Origin: Amoebidium appalachense
Lineage: Eukaryota > Ichthyosporea
DNA length: 64,000 nucleotides
Reading direction: 5' to 3'
Assembly: GCA_963693365.1 (NCBI GenBank)
Contig: CAVNZM010000006.1
Span: forward strand, 7,502,001 to 7,566,000
In this document: positions 1-64,000 of the stretch, piece after piece
Layout: every line of letters starts with the position of its first letter
Numbering within the stretch: position 1 is the stretch's first letter
Made by a program: the position numbers and the translations under genes
Notes under the pieces: model-generated
The model's input: the letters and a program-made list of their open reading frames with translations, nothing else
Told to the model about the DNA's origin: nothing
Databases searched by the model: none

Positions 1-174
1 ATAGCGCATTGTATATCAACGTAGATGCTTGTTGAAAAACAAAACCCCCCTCTCCCCCCCCCCCCCCCTGTCCCTCCCTCCCTTCCCCCTCCCGCCCTCC
101 TCTCCCTCCCTTCCCTCTCCCCCCCCTCCTCCCCCCCCGCTGTCCCTCCCTCCCTCCCCCCTCCCGCCCTCCCT

Positions 175-206
<32 letters not shown>

Positions 207-283
207 ACACACACCTTATCTTAAAAACTGTGGCCTTTTTGTGTGTGTTTAGAGTACTCTCCCCCCTCCCCCTCCCCCTCCCC

Positions 284-321
<38 letters not shown>

Positions 322-644
322 ACACACACACACCTACCCACCACCACCACCACCACCACCACCACCACCACCACCCCACACAATCACCCATAGTTGTATT
401 GCAATATCCGTTATAAATTTGTGCTTCCTAAAATAACGTATCACATGCTAACCCCAATCCTCCCCCCCCCCCCCCCCTCCCCCCCAAAGCCCCCTCTCAC
501 CCTCACCCTCCCCCCCCCTCCCCCCCCCCCCCCCCCCCTCTCCCCCCTCCCCCTCCCCAAATCCCTCCCCCTCCCCCTCCCCCATCTTTTTTCCCCCTTT
601 TCCTTTTCCTTTTATTCTTTCTTTTTTGTTTTCTCCACTCTCAG
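1..644. repeat. C-rich simple-repeat DNA before the first visible exon
   Basis: This stretch is almost wholly C runs, CT-rich tracts, (CA)n and a (CCA)n run near 340-375. A pyrimidine-rich tail ending in CTCTCAG at 644 serves as the acceptor of the first visible exon. I see no coding exon in it; long frames here are homopolymer translations. Confidence 0.8.
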
Positions 645-3815
<3,171 letters not shown>

Positions 3816-3878
3816 GTGCATGCCCCGGGGCCGCATATGTTGCAACACTAATGAGATGAAGGTGTGGGTGAGATGACA

Positions 3879-3939
<61 letters not shown>

Positions 3940-4022
3940 CGCACGCTCGTGTGCATCTTTAAATTGTGTGTGTGTGTTGTGTGTGTGTGTGTGTGTGTGG
4001 TGGTGGTGGTGGTGGTGGTGGT

Positions 4023-4072
<50 letters not shown>

Positions 4073-4940
4073 CTGCATTGTGCCTATGCACACACAACAC
4101 CTGTGCAGGTTTAGGCGGGCATTTAGCCTATATGTGCATGCATTGTAATTTTTTATTTGATATATCCTTTCACGTAATTCCTGCATTAATCTGAGTAGTG
4201 GCAATTTTGTGCTTTATATCAGAATGGGATTAATACACACTGAGCATTCCTATGTGTCTAGAGCTAAGATCATTGTAAAAATGTAGCCTATCTACCTTAA
4301 GCTTGCATTCATGAAGTATATCTAATTCGCATGTGGTAATTTTTCACGTGTCGTACAGAATATCTACCTCAAATGTCGCAAATATTTTACTGTCGTAGTG
4401 TATATCTATCCTGCCTTGTAAATATACCTATCTCCCACGTACATAGTAGATTTACCAGGTGTATATGAACGCAACGGTTTTAGTATGCATTAAAATGTAA
4501 TTTGTCGATTAACAGATACCAACCGAACTAACGTAACTTGCACCAGCGATAAAAGAGCGTAAAAACACTATCTAACAGTAAATATGCGGCTGAGCCGTGT
4601 CACTGTACCAGTGATATGTACAAGTGATAAAAATAGTCAAAGGAGCTAAAATTATAACATTAAACCGAAACCGAAGTATACCGATGGACCCCGCCCCCCC
4701 CCCCTCGCTCCTTCATGTATTACATCTATCCCTCACACGGTATGCATTCTGTCACCAGTCCTGGAACATCATTCATTCTAAACTAAAAACCATGCCTGCT
4801 ACCCCCCCCCCCCCCCCCCCCCCCCCCCCTCTCCCCCCCTCCCAAAAAAAATAAAAATAAATAAATAAAACGGTTTGGTAGTTCGTGTGACAACTGTGTT
4901 ATGATACTATGTGCGCACATGGGTGACTGTGTGTGTGTGC

Positions 4941-5012
<72 letters not shown>

Positions 5013-5099
5013 TGCAGTTGTGTCATTGTGTGCGTGCAGGTGTGTTTATGTGTGTGTGTGTGTGTGTGTGCATGCACATGTGTGACTGTGTGTGCAGAT

Positions 5100-5462
5100 T
5101 TGTGTGTGCGCGCACATGTGTGACTGTGCGTATGTGCAGATATATGCCTATGTGTGCACATGTGTGACTGTGTGTATGTGCAGATATATGCCTATGTGTG
5201 CACATGTGTGACTGTGCGTATGTGCAGATATATGCCTATGTGTGCACATGTGTGACTGTGCGTATGTGCAGATATATGCCTATGTGTGCACATGTGTGAC
5301 GTGTGTATGTGCAGATATATGCCTATGTGTGCACATGTGTGACGTGTGTATGTGCAGATATATGCCTATGTGTGCACATGTGTGACGTGTGTATGTGCAG
5401 ATATATGCCTATGTGTGCACATGTGTGACGTGTGTATGTGCAGATATATGCCTATGTGTGGG
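5100..5462. repeat. 43/44-bp minisatellite, about eight copies
   Basis: The unit contains TGTGCAGATATATGCCTATG and then GTGTGCACATGTGTGAC. Early units are 44 bp; later ones lose one base (GACTGTG becomes GACGTG), which shows the direction of array homogenisation. It grew next to a (GT)n tract. Confidence 0.9.
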
Positions 5463-5764
5463 TACGTGTGTGTCTACCATTTCATCTGTAAGACATATGT
5501 ACACAGGACATCTCTGCCGATGACGACATAGGGAGGGGCCCCCGAGCACTCCAAGAAAGCACTGTTTTCTGTCCACCTGATTGGTTGCTTGCCATCAAAC
5601 CGCGCCAGCCGCCGCAACAATGGTCTCGACCAATAGCATGGCCCCATTTTGGTGCTCCCCTGATTTCACTTCCGGCCATTAGGCCCGCCGTATGCCCCCA
5701 ATCACGATATATCCTCTTTGGGGGGAGTATCTTTTCTTTGTCGATTCGCCCACAGCGCTCAGTC

Positions 5765-6020
5765 TATAATAAACCATACGAGTTGGAGCATCGTGTTCCA
5801 TGTTAGCCTCGGCGGTCACAATAGGGGCGGTGCGCCGCGTTCCATGCTAACCTTAGCGCTGCAGTCTACAGACCATATGGACTGTAGCACCGTGTACCTG
5901 TTCCAAGCGTGCCCCGGCAGTCTAGGCCATATAAACCGGAGCGCTGTGTTCCATCCTAGCCGCGGCACGAACCTAGACCATATGGACTGGAGAGCTGTGT
6001 TCCAGGCTAGCCTTGGCAAG
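5765..6020. repeat. Degenerate minisatellite, about 60-bp units, four copies
   Basis: Units share TGTTCCATGCTAGCCTCGGC-like and GACCATATGGACTGGAG-like segments. A 220-nt reverse-strand frame crosses it but is only repeat translation. Confidence 0.7.
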
Positions 6021-6079
6021 CTGCACGTGGAGTGCAACGAGTCGACGGTGAAACTTCACAAGGTAGACGGCAAGCAGGA

Positions 6080-6136
<57 letters not shown>

Positions 6137-6355
6137 GTGTCTGTGTGTGTGTGTGTGTGTGCGTCTGTGTGTGCGTGCGCGCATGTGTGTGTGTGTGTTG
6201 ATGTGTCGTGTGAACGAGTGTGTATGTGTGCGCCTGTGAGTGTGGGCATGGGAAAATGGGTGTGCAGGGACTTTCCCTCCCTGCTTTCTAATCTCTTTGT
6301 TTCTTTTCCCTTTTTTTTTTTTTTTTTGTTGGTGGTGGTGGTGGGGGCATATTCA

Positions 6356-10755
<4,400 letters not shown>

Positions 10756-12093
10756 GGTAAAGGACTCTCCCCGGGTATGGCTGTGTACTGTTGCAAGTCT
10801 TAGATCCAAGAAGAAGTTATACTTACTTTTCACTGGGCTCAAGCTTATAATGATAACTTTGGCGTGAAAATAGCCATTTGTGGCAGTGTGTGGAGGTTTA
10901 TCTATACATGAATCACTTGTACTTTTGTGTGACAGGACATCATGAGCATGTTTGTTTGCAAGATCTCAAGACGCAATTTGCTTGAGCAGATCCTATCATA
11001 CATTAACACAACATTTACAAGTGAAAATGCGTGATCAACTAGACATCGTGTAGCAATTTACCCGGGCATTTCGAACTGAAGGGATCCACTGTAGTTCAGA
11101 TGTTATGTATGACCATCAAGGTGAATTGAAGGCCACCAGACGTAGAAACGGTGTAAGAGAAGACCACTGCTTTTGCAAGAGAAGTGGGAGCTGGGTACGG
11201 TGGGGATTCAGATGGAGTGTATAGGAGTGAGGGGGAAAGGGAGAGGGCGGGGGGCCACGTACGGGGGGGGGAGAGGGGGGGGGGGATGGGGGGGGGGGGG
11301 GGGTTGGGGGGTTGATCATACAGGCCGCGGATAATCAACGCGTATCGATCGCGCCAGGCCTGCAGTTTCCAACATGATCGATTTTAAAGTTTTTATATAT
11401 AAAGTTTATATTTATTTAATGTTTTCGATTAGTGTAAACAAATTTTATGTGGTGTTTAAAAGAATGTTTATGTTTAACTGGCGAATCGAGTGAAGGAAAA
11501 AGTTTAAAGAGAGTATCAGTTATCATTATGAGTGATATATACTTACTACTCATTTTCAAAGGCGAATCACAACAGCACAAACGGATTCACAAAAGTAAAC
11601 AACAAATTCATCCAACCAGAAACAATCATTAAAAAATCATCAGTCATACTATAACGGCATGCAATGACATCATAAATTTATTTTTCGCTATTGGAAAACT
11701 GTGTTATGACGTAAGCTGTTGTGTCCTTTTTGGGCCAAAACGACTCAGGCCGCCGCCGTTCCAACGGTCAAGTGTCCCTTGTCTCTCAAAAAACGAACCA
11801 AAAGGCGGGAAAAAACGAGGAGGGCCTTTGGTGGTTTTACGGCTTTTACAAGTTTTGTATACCAAAGTCTGCCTAAGTAGTTTACCGAGTTCTTCTTTTA
11901 TTTTATTTTATTTTTTTTGGTTGCTGCTGCATGCGTGAACATTATTGTGCGCTGTCACAAATAGAGCTACCAAGCATGACACAAGAGATACACCTTCACC
12001 CATAAAATCCCAATTGATGGTTTGAGGGACATACTAGCGCCAGTGTAGTTCAGAAAAGAGCAACGGCCCTCGTGGCCAAGTACAGCCGCCAAG
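10756..12093. promoter_or_regulatory. Divergent intergenic region between ORAI and SENP-A
   Basis: About 1.3 kb, mostly unique and AT-rich apart from G runs at 11220-11310. It separates a minus-strand start (10755) from the plus-strand SENP-A locus, so it probably holds both promoters. No promoter motif can be called with confidence. The CG-rich block near 11740-11830 is the most promoter-like part. Confidence 0.35.
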
Positions 12094-12109
12094 ATGTCCG
12101 GCAAGAAAG
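12094..12109 (+). CDS. Possible SENP-A first coding exon (MSGKK)
   Basis: ATG in a near-perfect Kozak context (GCCGCCAAGATGTCC), coding MSGKK and leaving phase 1 at G|GTTGGC. That is exactly the phase the first sure SENP-A exon (13132) needs, giving MSGKK-G-ASQPMYYY. The donor is weak and SENP-B has no obvious counterpart. Confidence 0.25.
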
Positions 12110-12785
12110 GTTGGCCCCGTTTCATGTTGTGCATGGTTAGCGCAAAGACTTGCAGCCGTGTGTGCGTGTGTGGAACACAACACAACTATTCCACCTGTGG
12201 AGTGATAGATGACCTATGGCCGTATGCTCACTCATAAAGCCATTTTCTAGTAGCGGAAGCTGAACTGTTTAATTCGATGTGTTTTTTACGTTGGCAAAGG
12301 GAGGCCGTAATATATGCTGAATATGATCTCAGACAAATATGTTCGTAAAAGCCCCAGGGAGAGCGGCTACGGGTTTATTTATGTTTTTAAGGGGCCCCCT
12401 TAAGTGTGTGAGAGGAAGGGAAGGGGAGAGAGAGAAGGATCGGCGAAGGGAGTAAGCCGGTTTCTGGGGGGACTGCATCTGTGTGTACATGTGTTTTCAT
12501 TAAATGTTTGAGTGAAGGACGTTATGTAGTGCACGCGACTGTTCTTTTGGCATTGGGCTTTTTATAATTATCTTCTTGCTGTGTTCACGATCAATTCTGT
12601 TTGGCTCCCGTGGAGTATTAAAATGCACAAGGACGATGGGCTTGTGACCAAAATGAAAAGTAAGTCCATTTAAAAAAGTGTGAAAGGGGAGGGCATTGGA
12701 GGGACGGACGGACGGACGGAGGGAGGGAGGGAGGGAGAGAGGGAGAGGGGAGGGAAGGGGGGGGGGGGGGGGAGATAGAGGGGGG

Positions 12786-12790
<5 letters not shown>

Positions 12791-12854
<64 letters not shown>
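12791..12854. repeat. (GA)n microsatellite
   Basis: About 64 nt of AG in the intergenic or first-intron region of SENP-A, flanked by GGAC and GGGA runs (12700-12780). Confidence 0.9.
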
Positions 12855-12857
<3 letters not shown>

Positions 12858-13131
12858 AGGAGGGAGGGAGGGAGACAACACAGAGGTATCCAGGAACTGT
12901 TAGCCCACACACAACTCTCGCAATTCATAAGGATCTGATCATTCCGGTATCCCCCCCCCCCCCCCCCCCCCCCTTTCCCGTGGGCAGTGAGTTTCTTGTG
13001 CCTGAGCACACATACTGAGCGAGTGAATGGGTGAGACAGTACACAACCAAAACAATGACCTACACTGCCTAGTCGAGGGTCCTTTTTTCGGTTTAAACTT
13101 GTTAACATTAATTTTATCATTATTTTTACAG

Positions 13132-32824
<19,693 letters not shown>

Positions 32825-32867
32825 GAGATATGCTCGCATTTTTTGGGTTTTCTGTGAGATACTGAGG

Positions 32868-32951
<84 letters not shown>

Positions 32952-34098
32952 TATGGGGTTTTTCTGTGGAGGGAACAGGGTGTGTTTGTGTGTGGAATGA
33001 GCATTAAATTCTAGACATTCCAACATTGGATATTCAGGTGTGTGTGTGAAAGTGGGTTTAATTGAAGTGGTATGCAATTTGGGGGGATAAAATTTTGTGA
33101 ATAGTTTCATGGATATACATACTTTCAGAAAATTGCTGAGTTTTTGTCATAGGTAGAAGAATAGATATTCTCTCTTTTTGGGACCGGTGTTTTTTTTTGT
33201 TTTTTTTTTCTTTTTTTTTTGTCTCCCCTCCCTGGTGTATCGTCTCTGGTTGCAAGTTTCCTTCTAGTTTTTCTAGATCTTTCTAAAGGAGAGGATATAC
33301 TAGGCCATAGATAAACTTGGGATAACCTTTAGAGTCCTTAGTGGGACTCCGTGCATCCAGTTCTCTTTTTCTCTCTACTTCTCTCTCCCTCTCTCTCTTC
33401 TTTTTTTTTTTTGTCCCACGAGGTAAACCCGGTGTGAGATATGATACTCAGTGTGAGAAAATGCATTATTTATGGACTACATGTATAGGTGCTTGTTATG
33501 GCTGGTGCCATAATTTTTCTGTCTTCTATATATGGGCGATAGAGGCGCGTAACCAACTGTAACAGTCTATCTTTTCCACGGTATATCTAGGTAGAGCACT
33601 TGGTTGCTCATGGCCCTCCACTATTCGCTGGTGTCGCGTACGCGTGTACAGGTGCAAAAACCAGCTATCTAAAATAATATAAATGCAGACCCTCGAGCCC
33701 ATGGCCCAGGCCCTTTTCGATCCCTTGGGCATTGCAACCATCACGACCACCACAGTAACATACACTTGGGCAAACATGTACCTATATACATGCGTGCACG
33801 CACATGTGCGCATACGAACGCTGCATATGCACAGACACGCACTAGTCCATAGTTATACATGGACAATAAATATGAGTGCAGACACAGGTGCTCCTTATCA
33901 TACAGACATCACATGCATGTACATGTGGGCACGTTCAAATTGAGAATCGGCCGGCTGGCCAAGGGAAGGAACAACCTTAGGCATGTTACATATATGCATA
34001 CATATAATATATCGATATGAATGGTTACATACATACAATGGCCTTATAAGAGATCTGGGAATAACCTCTTGGAAAGATCTTTTCTCTTTCCCCCCCCC

Positions 34099-34148
<50 letters not shown>

Positions 34149-34860
34149 CCTAGCGTTTGTGCTGGTAGTCTCCGCGCTGGCCGGTTTGCACAGACCACAA
34201 CCATTCTTAGGATCTTTGTAGTTAAATTCATTATCAATCAAAACGCTTCTTGGTCATGTGACCATTTGTATGAACCTATCGGGACGCAGATCGACGTAAT
34301 TTATAATTTTTAAAATGGGCGGTCGTTCATTATCAATCAAAACGCTTCTTGATCACTGTGGGGACGCAGGTTGACGTGATATATAATTTTTAAAATAGGC
34401 GGTCGTTCAAATGATGTGACCGTTACACTGGTTCTGGCCGTCATGATCACACACAGGAACAAGACATGGCTTTCAACGTTATAACGAAGAGGTTTTCCCC
34501 ATTTAATTGCTATGCCCAATATAGAACGTGTAGTACACTATTATTAGAGAACTTTTAATTACCGTGCCATTGTAGTAACCCGGCTTGTGTAGCTTTGAAT
34601 AGCTTTGAATGGGGTTCTTGGATCCGCTGGCTTAGACCAAAACAAACACCTGATATAGGTTTTAGTGCCCGAGTAAGCATGCACCGGTTTGGATCAGGAA
34701 CGCCACAAGGAACGTAGGCACAGCTTGTTAGACTTCGTCGCTGGAGTGAGTGATTCTTTTAGTTATGTGGCCATATGGTTTCATAGCTACGTCTCCATCA
34801 AGCGGGGAAAAAGAAAACACAAAAACATGGTAGCGGATACCTGGATGAAGCATAGACAAC
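32825..34860. other. Region between SENP-A stop and SENP-B start
   Basis: Holds (GT)n 32870-32950, then a 3' flank matching the one after SENP-B (shared block about 33290-33630, with ACTAGGCC.. and GTAGAGCACT-GGTTGCTCATG), a short unsupported frame at 33683, a C run at 34090-34147 and a two-copy repeat (34228-34410). The SENP-B promoter should lie here. Confidence 0.55.
34228..34410. repeat. Two-copy direct repeat upstream of SENP-B
   Basis: TCATTATCAATCAAAACGCT .. GACGTAATTTATAATTTTTA .. GGCGGTCGT occurs at 34228-34327 and again, slightly shorter, at 34328-34410. Position fits an upstream regulatory region (inference). Confidence 0.7.
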
Positions 34861-63254
<28,394 letters not shown>

Positions 63255-64000
63255 GGATATATGTGCATGAATGTTGAAATTTCCATGGGATAGGGTGTGT
63301 GTATTTGTGTGTGGTAAGCGGGTTTTCTGGGAAAGAACAGGTCGTTTTTGCGTGTTGAATGAGTTGATTATGGACATAAATGGTTATTCCGCTGCATGTA
63401 TGAAAGAGGATTTGGTTGAACTGTGATGGTGGTGGATGAAAATTTGCGGATACTTTTGTGGATATACGTTGAGATATGTGCCTTGAATTGGACGTTGGTA
63501 GACACGTTCTTATGAGATTTCTTGTTGGTCTGTGCATATGCTTGTTAGTTGATATGACAAAACTTAGTGCCTGTTGTATTGCCTCTGGTTGCAGATTGGA
63601 ATATTCAATAGAGATTTATTTGGTTTTTCTACAGGATGGGATATACTAGGCCGTATATAAAGCTAGAATGATCTTTATGGCATGTGGACACCGTGGTTTC
63701 ATCTCTTGCTCTTCTTCATGTGCACGCGTTTTTGTTCGCTTCCCGGCTTTCCGGTGCTGGGCGGTTCGGTAAGGGATAATACCGAGATAAATCCGGTGTG
63801 AGATATATCATCCAGTAGATATATGCATGTTATTCTTTGGTATTGGTATTTTTTTGCTGGTGCCGCCGTTAGCCGTGGTATTTGCTATAGAATCTACTGT
63901 TTATAAGTGGGCGATAGATAGATGCCCTGTAACCAACCACCTGTAACAGTCTATCTAGTCCAACGTATATCTATGTAGAGCACTGGGTTGCTCATGTCCA
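63255..64000. other. 3' flank of SENP-B
   Basis: Unique, AT-rich. The last ~370 nt match the flank of SENP-A (33290-33630), e.g. TATACTAGGCC, CCGGTGTGAGATAT, GTAACAGTCTATCT and GTAGAGCACT. This marks the extent of the tandem duplication. No gene seen. Confidence 0.7.

Larger units (their letters stand above)
3816..6355. other. Intergenic region between the converging gene X and ORAI genes
   Basis: Holds (GT)n then (GGT)n and a 50-nt G run (3881-4072), about 600 nt of unique AT-rich sequence (4080-4680) without a convincing exon, a C run, another (GT)n (4940-5005), the 43/44-bp minisatellite at 5100-5462 and a degenerate minisatellite at 5765-6020. I see no gene. Confidence 0.6.

Noticed and set aside
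5100-5462. CRISPR-like appearance of regular 43/44-bp repeats
   Set aside because: Units are contiguous with no unique spacers, and the context is eukaryotic.
11967-12185. Minus-strand frame with FLPDILAAVLGHEGRCSFLN
   Set aside because: No clear acceptor/donor, no phase link to ORAI exon 1, no family resemblance; the plus strand offers a better Kozak start there.
33683-33790. Short frame MQTLEPMAQALFDPLGIA
   Set aside because: Reasonable composition, but no phase-matched partner exon and no homologue in the other duplicated flank within the window.

Overview
The window is nuclear DNA of an intron-rich eukaryote that I cannot name. The introns are GT-AG, exons are 40-1,300 nt, and the sequence between exons is dominated by very long C or G homopolymers, (CA)n/(GT)n, (CT)n/(GA)n and minisatellites. 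I see no prokaryotic features, rRNA, tRNA or CRISPR array. Most long open frames in the window are read through microsatellites and are not genes. I found real exons by combining splice sites, codon phase across junctions, protein-family motifs and comparison of two duplicated genes with each other.

Layout. (1) 645-3815, + strand: the 3' part of an unrecognised gene ('gene X'), four exons whose phases join, stop at 3813-3815. (2) 10755-6356, - strand: an ORAI-like (CRAC channel) gene. Four confidently phased exons give TM1-TM3 and the start of TM4; a possible last exon is at 6406-6356. The position equivalent to the human ORAI1 selectivity-filter Glu106 is Gln. (3) 13132-32824, + strand: SENP-A, at least 22 exons of a SENP6/7 (Ulp2)-type SUMO protease. 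(4) 34861-63254, + strand: SENP-B, its tandem paralogue, 28 exons. The 3' flanks are also duplicated (about 33290-33630 and 63630-64000). SENP-B is open across nearly all junctions. SENP-A has two 1-nt phase problems, one at a poly-C run inside an exon and one where a (GT)n tract abuts a 5' splice site.

Both SENP proteins have the same plan: proline/Tyr-rich and Lys/Ser/acidic linker modules, a conserved region that may be PH-like, an acidic Lys/Glu linker with SUMO-interacting-like motifs, the split catalytic domain with His, Asp, Gln and Cys all present, a proline-rich tail and a Q/W/Y-rich C terminus. They differ mostly by in-frame repeat expansion in SENP-B.

The most unusual signal is that simple repeats follow the transcribed strand. 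Just after the 5' splice site the sense strand usually carries a long C run (or GT/G run), and just before the 3' splice site it usually carries (CA)n or a C run. The rule holds for the + strand genes and, inverted on the reference strand, for the - strand ORAI gene. Several minisatellites are tandem copies of a splice site plus adjoining exon bases. The window also holds three MITE families with clear terminal inverted repeats and a dispersed SINE-like element whose copies end in a poly-C tail.
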